64,000 nucleotides of DNA from the NCBI GenBank assembly GCA_964019155.1, contig OZ025239.1:79489549-79553548 (forward strand). Reading direction: 5' to 3'. Positions 43,283 through 56,603 of this stretch are shown piece after piece. A program made the translations under genes and the position numbers. The notes under the pieces were generated by a model. It was not told where the DNA came from. It did not search any database and saw only the letters and a list, made by a program, of their open reading frames with translations. Every line of letters begins with the position of its first letter. The first letter of the stretch is position 1. This DNA is from Osedax fenrisi. Its lineage: Eukaryota; Annelida; Polychaeta; Sabellida; Siboglinidae.

Positions 43283-44171
43283 GGGGAAAGTAACCTAATA
43301 CGGACACTTTAACAATACATGGTCTTAACATTTTATGACTCATTATTTTTATTCAAAAATTACAATATATTAATATTATATGATTATAGATATTATTGTG
43401 CTTTTACAATTTTATTTAATATTTGAATTCCGTAGATAACGGGTGTGTCCGTATTCGGTACCCATGTCCGAATACGGACACCATGTGTTATAATACGGAC
43501 ACCCTATATACCACTATATAAACTATATAATCAGACAAATTATAATTACATTATTAAAATTAATTTTTTGAACAATGTATTCTAATTTAATTAGTTAATA
43601 ATTTATATATGTTTATTATTAGTTAATTAATAATACATTTTAAGTATCTAAATATTAAAACATTTAGATTTAGCTTTATTGGTGGTATTAATATTATAAT
43701 GCACGCGATTTTTATGAAAATCAGAATAGTTCATACGCTGCGCGCTGATTGGTTATAGGGTGTCCGTATTAAGATATCTAGAGTGATCGTATTAGGAACT
43801 TATATGACCTCTAGATATATGCTTATAACTTAATGAATATTTGATAACAAATATAGAAATTATATATATCATTTTAGAATGCTTTATTTTTTAATAATAT
43901 AGTGTTATATTCTATATCGATACATTTGTATATTCTTGAGAAGGTTTTAAGTAGACATTTTTTTACATAAATTTAAAAACGTAATAAAAAAATAAGTTTA
44001 TTGGATATATCAGCAATATTTTTAATAATTAAAAAATAAAAAATACTTTTTTAGACTATTTATATTATTATAAATATTTTATTCATTAAATTTTTTTTTG
44101 TAGGATTTATGGTTTCTAAGATACCGAGAGTGTCCGTATTCGGGCACTGTCTGCATTCGGTTACTTTCCCC
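43283..44171 (+). mobile_element. M3: complete element of the CGAATACGGACA family (889 bp)
   Basis: The ends are GGGGAAAGTAACCTAATACG and an inverted GGGGAAAGTAACCGAATGCA, flanked by TA on both sides. It shares with M2 the interior motifs TGTCCGTATTCGG, ATTTTTATGAAAATCAG and GCGCGCTGATTGG, plus the internal inverted copies. It is the best-preserved pair of ends in the window and serves as the family reference. Confidence 0.8.
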
Positions 44172-45058
44172 TAGCTAAATATTGTACAGGTTTACATATT
44201 TACTACATATTTACCTAAAAATTGTGTATACTACCTACCTCTACCTATACATAATTTCAGTTATAATAGTTTATTTGGGGAAATATGTATACAATATTTT
44301 TTATATTATTCATAAAAACAGATTGCATATACTCCTACACACTTCATATATTATAAAAGGATACTATGAAATGTTTACCAGGGACTCCCAGGTTACTCCC
44401 TGGTTTTACTAGACTACTAATAGTACCTATAGGTACTTGATATATCAAGAATATTTAAAATAGGTATTATTAATAGGTATTAATAATACAAATCAATAGG
44501 TATTATTATAATAAAGGTATCCCTAGGATATATATATAGAACCTACCTACCAGCATATATGGAATAACCTACCTACCAGCATATATGGAATAACCTACCT
44601 ACCTATAGGTAGGTTAAAACATACGCTAGTAGGTAATGATAGTTAGGAAATTATCTTTCAAGACCTATAAAAGTATATTTAGAATTCACTAGATCAAATG
44701 AATATTATGCAGTTTTACTAAATAATACTGATAATCAAATTAATAATACAAATAATAATTATTATTTGTTATCTATTATAATGATTGGATTTATTCTTAT
44801 TAATTTGTATCCTACTAATAAGTATTTTTATCTATATAGATATAATATTGTAAATATATTTTCATATAGTTGTCGACAATTGATCAATAAAAAAACCACT
44901 TGATATAATTTTATGAATATTATTATTAGTATTGTTATATTGTCCTTATTTGACATATACACAATGTATGCTTGATCCTATTCATAGTCACCCGATTTGA
45001 CCCATATTATACATTTATATAGATATATATATATATAGTATATATAGGTCCTATATAT

Positions 45059-45128
45059 AGTGCATGAATTATTCAATATATCTCATACTAGGATATATAT
45101 ATATAATATATATATATCCTATATACAT

Positions 45129-45179
<51 letters not shown>

Positions 45180-45205
45180 GAGATATATTAAATAATGCAT
45201 GCACT
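45059..45205. repeat. Hairpin repeat with 26-base arms
   Basis: AGTGCATGAATTATTCAATA opens the left arm, and inverted AGTGCATGCATTATTTAATA closes the right. Between them lies mostly TA-rich sequence with smaller palindromes. It could be a small MITE, although no clear target duplication is seen. Confidence 0.55.
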
Positions 45206-45785
45206 AGTGGATCTAAATAATATAGTATGGACATTATTGGTTTTATTTGAATATTAAACTATAACTACCAAACCTCCATACTGTTAATTAAAGTAGAATT
45301 ATTATAAAGAGTTAATCTGACTTTTCTAGGAATGTATATGCTATAATTAATGATGATTCATAATATACAAAATTATATAATATCATCAAGGACACATGTC
45401 CTTCCTAAAATTAGCAATAGAAATATATAATTTTCGAAAAAAGAAAATACTTAAATTAAATACCTATATGTAATACCTATATAATAAATACTTATATAAT
45501 AATATATAATATATAGGTAGCTACCTACATTATTTATATTATGTAAATTATGAAAACATCTTTATGTCCATCTGATGGACTCCACCACTATACAAGAAAG
45601 AAAAACTTGTCCTCAACACAAGCAATGATTTTGCGAAACATATTTTACTCATCGATATAAATACTTTCTTTATAGCGAAATCCTACAAGCAAAGCCCATT
45701 GATAGAAGTATGTTTATCACAAACTTGTATTCGATACCGTGATTTATGAATGCACGAAATTGATGTATTGCGTACGAACGACTGT

Positions 45786-45791
45786 GATTGG
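45786..45791 (-). promoter_or_regulatory. Possible CCAAT box upstream of RPIA
   Basis: GATTGG (inverted CCAATC) lies about 40 bases upstream of the first in-frame ATG of RPIA, in a stretch clearly less AT-rich than its surroundings. The position suits a proximal promoter, but a single short motif is weak evidence. Confidence 0.25.
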
Positions 45792-45830
45792 TCCATCTCG
45801 TTTTGAATACGATGTAATTGAACTTTGACT

Positions 45831-45980
45831 ATGTTATTCAGGTTAACGAAATGCATGCACGTAACGCGACCGAAATGCTCTTCTAAGCTGATAGATTACT
45901 GTCGTAAGAATATGTCTACTGACGGAATTGAATTGGGAAAGAAGGCCGCTGCCATTTATGCCGTAGATACACACGTAAAG
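45831..45980 (+). CDS. RPIA: RPIA exon 1
   Basis: It ends AAG|GTTACA in phase 0. The conserved part starts MSTDGIELGKKAA at 45912. The frame is open upstream to an ATG at 45831 (another at 45855) and closed by TGA at 45819-45821. The extra 27 residues (MLFRLTKCMHV...) are basic and lack acidic residues apart from one Asp, so they could be a targeting presequence or simply 5' leader. Animal RPIA genes often have an N-terminal extension before a comparable inner Met. Confidence 0.85.
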
Positions 45981-48561
45981 GTTACATGTCGTACGTAGTA
46001 TTTAGTAATTTGTATATTTATATTATTGTGTTATTTTTTTTCAAATATTCTATGCCAATCCTAGTATTTTTAATTATGTAACCACTGAGAAATTATGTTC
46101 TTATAAAATATATTGATAAATACATATATTATTATGTTATACATTAACCGTGTATATATAAATATAATATGATAACTAATTCGTTTTTAATTTGTATTAT
46201 ATAGCGTGTAATTATGATTAAATATTGGATATTTAATTATTATTATTATTATAATAATAATAATTATTATAATATTAAATAGTAATTAATATTACTATTT
46301 GTATATGATCATTTTAATAAATTAAGATATAAGTATAATTATATAGTTGTCCTATTATTAATAAAAGTATTATTATTATTAGTATTAGTCTAATTATTAT
46401 TATTATAATATTAAATTATTAAATATATAAATTATTTATATTTATTAAATATATTACTGTAATATAATTTAATTAAATACTAATTTAATTATATTATTAT
46501 TATGATAATATTTATATTATTATATGTAATTAAATTAAATTATAATAATATAAATATTATCATAATAATAATATACTTAAATTAGTATTTAATTAAATTA
46601 TTATTTATTATATTAATTTAATATTATGATTATATATATATCAAAAGCTATATATTATAGCATAATTATTATTAAGTTAGTAGGTTTAATATGATAATAT
46701 ATAATTAATTTATTGTTGTCGTATTCAATATTATATTGAATATGAATATTATGATAGCTACGTATTCATACATTAGATTTCAAACTAATAATTTAAAATA
46801 ACGACACAATTAAATAAATTATCCAGTATATAATACCTTTATAGTGCATTAGTCATACTACAAATAAATATTCATAAACACTATCATATCGTAAATCATA
46901 TACATGTGTAATATTAGTCCCAATATATGCTACTAAGAAGTTGTACTAGTGATATTCAATATATCAAATATAACTTGTGCGGATTTTTTCAATATGTGGA
47001 TTATGTACCGCAACCAAATAAACGAGCAAAGTATAACCACGACCATGGTAAACTAATACACTATATTTAATTACTGCCGCTCCTATACTGCTATATTACA
47101 TTTACTACTAATTAATAATAATAATAATAATAATAGGCTTTAAGCTGAAGCTATACTCACAAATGTTAGTGTGCATTAGTGAATATTCAATACTATTTGA
47201 ATAATCGTGGTAGTTATAGATCTAGCCAGCTAATATTTCAATTGTTTGTGAATATTTACAAAAGTAAATTTTCACATGAGTGGCTAGCTTAATAATTATT
47301 TTATACCATACAATTAAATATTTATGAGTATTTCTAAAATTACATATAATATTCATTTATTATAATTTACTATTGTAGACTACAATATATAGTAGTTAAA
47401 TTATATTTTTGTTAGCGTAATTTATTATGTATTCAAGTATATACTCACATCTATATATATATATATATATATACATATATATTATATACATATATATTTA
47501 TACACATATATCAAATACAGTAAGTCTGTTATTAATTTTATTGAAAACTATTATTTTATAGATTTAAATGATTTGACCGAACTATAGGCTGGAGATTTGA
47601 ATTGACTTCTTTATTTAAACTGAACGATATATCTATTATCTGTGTAGTCATTCGCTGAATAAATAAATATACCGACAGAGTGTGAATATTTCCGAATGCA
47701 ACATAAAGTAATAATTATTGTGGATGTATCTCGAGTAATTGAGCCGTATCGCTCGCAGTAATATTCTCTCCTGCTCCGTTCACACCGTCTCATCATTTCA
47801 CACCTGTCACTTCAAACGTAGTCTCAAAAAAAATCTCTTTTCGCAATAACTTTCTCTATATTGGATGGCTGATTTCTTGTGCAGTAGCATGCTAGTGTAT
47901 CAGCCACTAAAACATAAACAAAGAACAAGTAAATAAGTAATATTTGATTATATAGTATTCTTATATTATAACGTATATAGTATACTAATAAGTAGGGCTA
48001 TACTGAAGTAATTTGTTTTCAATGCAGATCTGCTAACTTTAAAAAAAAATAATAAAACATAGACTAGCTTTATTAAACTCATTTATTTATTCGGGTAGGC
48101 AATATTGTAATTACCTACTTTTTAAGTATACAATTACAATATTATGTACATAGAATTGTTAAGAAATTCGAAAGACTGACTTACAACATAAAAGGGTGTG
48201 ACTAATAAATTGATAAATTAGTTAAATTAGTTTATATCTGATAATTTTGATTACATTTTAATAGTATTCTAGATAAAATATGATCAGAAAAAAGAAAAAT
48301 ACAAACAAATATTCTTTTCAGTAAGATACAGAAGAAAAACATTCGTATTAGATATATATGCTACTGATTACTCCTAATTAAAAGAAGACATTTCTGCTGG
48401 GTGGTTACTTCCTCTTGTAATACATTACCCCAATATTTGCATTGTAATCCACACATTTACAAATAAGTTACGCATATATTTATTTAAATTATGATTCTTC
48501 TAAATGTAATCTCTTCAACACTCGTGAGATTGTACACATAGAACACATTTTTAATATACAC

Positions 48562-48604
<43 letters not shown>

Positions 48605-48889
48605 TATAAACTTGAATACTCAATAACGATAATTCTTATTTCATATTATGATTAATTATAATTATATATAGTAGATATATATATAATGGTATACTGGTAT
48701 AATGCCAATAGTATAGATACACCTATAATAATGATACCATATTATTTCAGAATAATCAAGTGATCGGGATTGGCAGTGGTTCTACTATTACGTATGCGGT
48801 GGAACGCATTGGTTAGTAGCGCTTGTGTGTGCGAGTGTGTGTGTGTAGGGGGGTGGTGGTAGAAGTACTAGTAGTAGTAGAGGTAGTGA

Positions 48890-48960
<71 letters not shown>

Positions 48961-51900
48961 ATGGTAGCGGTAGTGGTAGAGTTATAATATTTTAAAAATA
49001 AAATCATATAATATTAAATAATTGATATTCTAGAAAATGGTACATCTAGAGAAACGTGAATTAGCAATGAGAATAAAAACAACAATATAAGAAGTTTATA
49101 GATATATTTTGCTGGTGTCTTTTGTAAGCCACTATTACATGAAATGATATATTTTGTGAGTTTATGACACATAATACAATTGTATTAACAATAACATACA
49201 TATTGTGGGTCTTAAAATATTATTTAGAAGTGATCTTATATAATTGTGTATAAATAAATGATCGGCTCTCGTTAAAACCATGGATGCCTTAACATGAGAG
49301 CGGCTTCGAAGGTACATTAGAACCATATATGGTTATAAGTGAAAACTTCATCTAAGTTCCTGGATAGGATGAAAGGAATCCACCAAATAAAAATATCAAA
49401 TAACAAATAACAAAATAACAAATAACAAATAACAAAATAACAAATACTTATCAATGATATTATTAATTCGTAATAGCATTTAATGGCATTGTTTATATTG
49501 ATTTATGATCTCATTCTAAGACAGCCTAAACAATACATGTATATTTATGTAATGCATTATATATTATAAAATCATATACAATTCATCAATGCATTTACTA
49601 ATACTATGTAATCTAAAAATAGCTGAGCGAGCTAAGAAGGAGAATCTGAAGCTTATTTGTGTACCTACTTCATTCCAGGTTAGTACCAAATATATTATCT
49701 AATGTGTTGTTTGTATCATGTTGTTTATTCATTATGTATATAGTTATTCAAAATATTCAATACTACATTTAATATTAAATGTCATACTATATATATATAT
49801 ATATATATATTTATATTTATACATATATATTCATAGATATCTATATATAATTCTCTTTAAAAAATCTTATCATATTCTCTTTTATCATTTACGAACCATA
49901 ATTAATCTAATATCACATGACATCATATTAATTATATAATTTCATATGTAATTATTATCAATTTGATGCTATATAATGATATATTTATAATTTAGATTAC
50001 AACTTTTAGAAGTATAGTTTTACATTGTATTTAAGTGGTTTATAATATGTATGTATTTTTAGAATATCCTATATCTGAATGTATTAATTATTGTAAAGGA
50101 CATTTATTTGTGTATATATATCATATGTATCATATTCTCACAAAATAGATATTACTATTATTGAGATCTATTAATATATTATAAACATAATAAATAATAT
50201 TTACATATAATGACAGTGGCATAGTAATAGTAAATAATAATTATATATCACCTCTACCTAAGTCTACCTAGATACACAAATGTCTACATAAAACTACATA
50301 AGTCTACCTAAAACTACATATGTCTACCTAAGTGTACATAAATACCTACGCTTACCTAGTCTAAAGTTATAGCTATGACGTTAGTATCATTTAGTAATCC
50401 TAACTATAATGAAGTCACTTCAGTTTCAACGATGTAATCATGCATCAATACAAGTCATGCGATATAAGGTGGCGTGACTGTTAATAGAATGGATAGAGGA
50501 GGTGGGGATAGAGGCAGAGGGGGGTAGGGGATATGGCTTCACACTTGATTAATGAATGGTTATATTCACTACTTTATATTTTGTACTGGTTTAATAGTGT
50601 TTAATAGACACACGTATTGTGAAAAGCAATTATTTGTTCGTGAAATACATTGTGTGACATTAAAATTCAAACCCAATTGAGGTATTATTATTTGTCCTCA
50701 GTTATGTGAACTATGAAGATTTCTTTGGCAATCTATATGATGTCATATTAATGACTTATGGAGGGGTCCATTTGTATATTTATTTGTATCATATTCATAT
50801 ATATATGTGATTTTAATTTAGTCGTAAGCTATATAAGCATAAGCCTCTTGTTTAATAACAAATACTAAGCAACTGTTACCTCCATCAGTATACTAATGTT
50901 TACTATGTCATTCACATTCATATATTATATATATATATATATAAATATATACATATATAAACAATGTTTATTAAACATATATAAACTTAAGCACTTATAA
51001 ACATATGTATAGATATTAATTTCTTTCATACGAAAATCACAATTATCAACAAATATAAACATTGTATATGTAAATTACACCTAGATATTATGTACTGCAC
51101 TACGCATTGTTATGCTAGATATCACTGTGTGTGGTCATTGTCACATGACTGATGTCCTCACCTCACTATCACATGACTTACATGACCCTACACTAACTTA
51201 CATGACCCCTACACTAACTTACATGACCCCTATGTACACAGGCTAAGCAACTGATTATCAAATACAAGTTGACATTGGGATCTCTCGAAACAAACCCCAT
51301 AGTTAGTATGTAATCAACGATTATAGAAATAATAATACTATACAAAGTTGTATGATATCGTTCGACTATCTAAACATCAATAGATTAATAAAAGTATAGA
51401 TTATTTAAGAAACGAATTCAAATATCAAACAACATTATTTGTATGTAAATAATTATTTATTTTAAAATTTATATATATATATATATAAAAGGTATAATTA
51501 ATATAGCTATACTACTATCTGAGAAGTAATCTTTTGAATAAATAGAGGTTCTGTAAAATTATGATTCTGTAAAACATATTCACAGTTTTAATAATTTAGT
51601 GATAAAATAAATTACAAGTAATAATTACATGTTTCTTTATATATTATATAATGCTGCATTATTAATGCATATAATAGATGAAATTATATCTAATACATTT
51701 TATTTAGTTTGATTATAAAATAAAGTACACAATAGATTATTTTTAATTTATTGTGATTCATTTATTACCATTAATTAAGTTAAAAGATGCTTTTAATGAT
51801 AATTTTATATTGATTCGATTTATAATTTTATTGATAGATACTAACAACATATATTATAAATTAGTATTATGTAATAAAAATGTATTTGTTGTTTGATTGT

Positions 51901-52436
51901 TATCAGATTTGAACAGCAACCCTCCCCTCAACACTTTCTGATGTGAACATCACTAGTATCTCGTAATATCATAAGCCTACATAGGGTGTGTTTTTGGTCA
52001 ACCACTGATCCCACAACCACAGGTGTACGAGAAACTCGTATTCACTGCATGTACAAATCCAACTGTTACAAAACACGTCTGGTAGTGCTATTTATTCTTA
52101 CCACCACACTTGCCAACTGCACCGCACTAGTGTAAATCTTTGAACCATAGATCTAGAGAGAACTTTTTCTAACTCATACTCTACATGTATGTATGTATGT
52201 ATTTATGTATGTATGTGTGTATGTATACATCATATATGTATATATATATAATTATTATTATCATATATATATATATAATATAATAATAATATAATATATA
52301 TTATATATATATATTATTATATATATATAATATAATAATAATATAATATATATATTATATATATAATATATATTATATATATATATTATTATATATATAT
52401 AATATAATAATAATATAATATATATTATATAAATAC

Positions 52437-52507
<71 letters not shown>

Positions 52508-55500
52508 CAAGTATGTATTACATTTTATTTACTATAGTACATACTATTTACTATTGTACTATAGTACATGTCATACACAATGTATGTATATATATATGTA
52601 ATGCATGTTATTTAAATAAACATATATCCATACATACATACTTGTATAAGTGATGGAACCAGTTGCACTAGTGGTTGACGAAAAACACTTGACATTTGTT
52701 TCTACTAACTGTGCACCACCTGTGGTTGACCAAAAACACACCCATAGTCAATCAATTATATGTTCAATCAATTATAATAAAATTCTTTCATAAATAATGT
52801 ATATGTAATTCTAATTTGTGTATCTGATTATAATGTTAAATAGTACATATTTTTTAATTAGTATACTTTTATATGTGGTGTATTTATCAATGTTAAAATT
52901 ATGCATTTGAATAATACATTGTTTCAGTTTATATTAATAATACTGTATTTCAAATGTGGTACATGGAAAAGCGGTGACAATTGAAAGGGTTACAGTTATG
53001 ATATCTATAGTACATATTGAATGTATTCCTGTTATAACATTTCAGACAATATTTCTCATATTAATCTTCTATATATATTACGAAATAAATCTATTTTTAG
53101 CACTTTATTTATTGATATTCTATGTAATAATATTAGTCGTAGTCTAAAATTTATGAAAAATAAATCGCTATTCAATTAATCGCATCGTTCTAATGATAAT
53201 TCTCGAAAAGTGTAGTGCAGTTCGAAACCGACCAATCGGAATGCGGCGGCACGTACACACTTCACACCAGTACATCGCACACACACTCCTCACACACACC
53301 TCGCACTGTAGCTGGACATCGACATAGACGGAGCGGATGAGGTAGACGATCACCTGATCTGTATCAAGGGAGGCGGGGGCTGCCTTCTGCAAGAGAAAAT
53401 AGTCGCCTCCTGCGCTAAGAAGTTCATCGTCATCGCCGATCACAGGTTACTTACCAGTCACGTGACTGCACTGGTTACGTACCAGTCACGTGTCTGCGCA
53501 GGTTACTTACCAGTCACGTGACTGCACTGGTTACGTACCAGTCACGTGACTGCGTAGGTTACTTACCAGTCACATGACTGCACCAGGTTACTTACAAGTC
53601 ACATGACTGCACTGGTTACGTACCAGTCACGTGACTGCGCAGGTTACCAGTCACATGACAGAACAGGTCACGTGATTTTACAAGTTATGTGGCTTTACAG
53701 TTTACAAGGTTCATGAGGAGTCGTAGGTCACTTAACTTTATAGGTTACCGGTCATATGATGGCGTAGGTTTACCGTCGTATAACATTGTGTGTTAACCAT
53801 CGAAATCAAATTAAAATTAGTTGAAATATTTGCTAGTGAATATATAGACGTCGCTCGCTATCTTTGCAATGGTAACTTTTGTACTCCAAATATATACTTT
53901 TCAAAGGTATATTTAGTTATAGTTCAATGATTTCAAAGATACCATAGATATTTATCTATTTTTAAAATAAGAATGAATTAATTTTTTTAATTTGTGTTTA
54001 TAAATTTTTTTATAAATATTTTACTTATATAAATTTACTTATAAATTATTTTTTAATTAAACGATGTATTTCATTATTTTTGTAAACATTCTAAATAATA
54101 TAATTTGTATTACATTATATAAATATTTAAATATAATAATATTCAAATACTTAACTTAATTAAAACGAGTTTCACATTTATTTCTATGTATATAATTTAT
54201 GTTTATCAAATATATACTCCTGGAACATGATGCAATATGATAAAATCATTTAAGCAAAAAATAAAAGGTTCAACAAATATGTGACAGCAGGTATCCTGTG
54301 GATAATATATGTTATTGAAATATACAATATGTAATATGAAACTAAAACATAAATAATAACAAAATAATCAAAAATAGAAAATATAATAAATAAAATACAA
54401 CATTTGATTATTGAAAGCATTAACATTATATTATTTCCTGTTTTGATATACATTAATATTTAATGACTATTTTATTACTATTTATATTGATTGTATACAA
54501 TCAATAATTGTATACACAACTAAGGCTAATATTAGTAATGTATTAACATTAACTCTCATTGTAAACATATATTAATACATCAATACATCTTTATTTTGTA
54601 ATTTTATTAGCAACTATTTTTATCATGTGATTTGATTAATATTTGAATATTTTTGATTTAAGTAATATATATAATATATATATATATTATATATACATAA
54701 ATATATAATATATTTATATATATATTACATATTTATATATATATATTATATATTTATGTATATATTATATATTTATGTACATATTATATATTACATATTT
54801 ATATATATATATTATATATTTATGTATATATTATATATTTATGTATATATTATATATACATAAATATATAATATATAATATATATATAAATATATATTAT
54901 ATATATAAATATGTAATATATATATAAATATATAATTATTATAATATATATAATAAGTGAATATAGATATATATATCGATATATATATATATATTTCTAT
55001 ATGAAATATGCGTATAATTATTCTTATCTCCTATTTTATTTTATTTTTACTTTCCGATATCATATATCACTGGTAATTCTTTTTAATTTTAAAACCCATC
55101 TAACAAATTTGATATATTTCTATATTCATATATTTATTTATATATATATATTGTTTAAACGTATTTGATTAACTGTGTACATTGTCAGACAGTCACCCAA
55201 TAACTAAATGTCCGTCTCGCCAGGAAAGAGTCGACCAAGCTTGGAGAGAACTGGTTTAAAGGTGTTCCTATTGAAGTGCTACCCATGGCCTATGTTTCCG
55301 TTCAGATTGCCATCAACTCTATGTTCCGAAGCCACGCCCTCCTTCGTATGGCTAGATATAAAGCCGTTAGTCTTATATAACACGTCATTACATCACGTTA
55401 TGTCTATCTAGAATACTCCATTGTCGTCTTCTCTGGCCATTACATATTTATGAAATTATTATTTTATTTATTTTAATCTATATCTTCAATTATCACTGAT

Positions 55501-56567
55501 AAATTATAAATTATAAATTATCAGTAACATTTATCACTCAATATTTTAGTTCTCGTTATTTATAACTTTAATATTATATATCAAATAATATTAAATAACA
55601 TTAATATATGTATGATTAAAATTAATTGAATATCAATAATATATAAAAATATCAATAATAATATTAAATAGTAATACTAATATATGTATCTAATAAATAA
55701 TTAATAATTTACGGATATTAAATAAATATAAAAAAAAATTTCAAATAATTTTAATTATACATTTATTTATGTTATTTATAGTATATAAATTATATATAGT
55801 AGATTTATTCTCAAACTTAAATTATTCATATATACAAAATAAATACGTACAAATTTAAATAGAACAATTTTAACATTTATAACCAATTATATGATATATG
55901 TAACTCAATAACAGTCACTATACAGTCAATAACATAACATACAAAATATATAAATACTTCTTCGAAATAATTTCATTAAAATAATTTAAACAAATTTCTT
56001 TATCATTAAACCATCTATAATTAAGAATACTATTTGTATTATATTTTATAAGTTTGTTATATATATATATATATATATATATAAATATACATTATAGTGA
56101 AAATACAACAAATAGTGAAAAATATGGCTTATTGTAATATGATATTTCTATAGAAATTGTATTATTATAATTATTTCTAATTATATTTATGGAAATATCT
56201 CTTTATTTTAATATATATGTTCTTAATATATAGCAAACATAATTATTATTGTAACTATAATAGTGTTTTCTGTGTCATCATTCATACATGTATAGTTAAT
56301 GATAATTATTGTTTAGAGTACAGCTTTTGAAGTTTTACTTTTACTTTTAAATAAAAATGTATTGAAAATATTATATATATTTAAAAATATATTTCAAAAA
56401 TATTGTTAATAATTATCTTTCTTTAATTAAATAAAACTCTTCCAGTGGTATGTCACATTATACAATATGTATATCATTGTTTGAACCATCAATATATAAT
56501 TTATAAGTTAAATATTATAAAATAATATAGATATTAATTAGGCATGTAGATAACATAATGTATGTTA

Positions 56568-56603
<36 letters not shown>

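Larger units (their letters stand above)
44172..45830. other. Intergenic region before RPIA; no supported gene
   Basis: It contains a 34-base tandem pair ending ACCTACCTACCAGCATATAT (44545-44610), palindromic ACCTATAGGT words, a (TA)n tract at 45129-45176 and a hairpin with 26-base arms (45059-45205). A 17-codon minus-strand frame starting at 45641 (MFRKIIACVEDK) could be a first exon diverging from RPIA, but nothing else supports it. Confidence 0.4.

Noticed and set aside
45588..45641. A first exon of a gene diverging from RPIA (MFRKIIACVEDK).
   Set aside because: It is only 17 codons, the donor is uncertain, and no second exon was found.
47611..47796. A 61-codon minus-strand gene (MMRRCERSRREYY) in RPIA intron 1.
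   Set aside because: The local composition is a little less AT-rich, but there is no recognisable domain, splice partner or promoter evidence. It is kept only as a note.
53168..53443. A 91-codon minus-strand frame.
   Set aside because: It is the antisense of RPIA exon 5 and its CA-rich acceptor region.
55208..55411. A 67-codon forward frame beginning MSVSPGKSRPSLERTG.
   Set aside because: It overlaps RPIA exon 6 in a different frame; the RPIA frame matches the family and splice phases.
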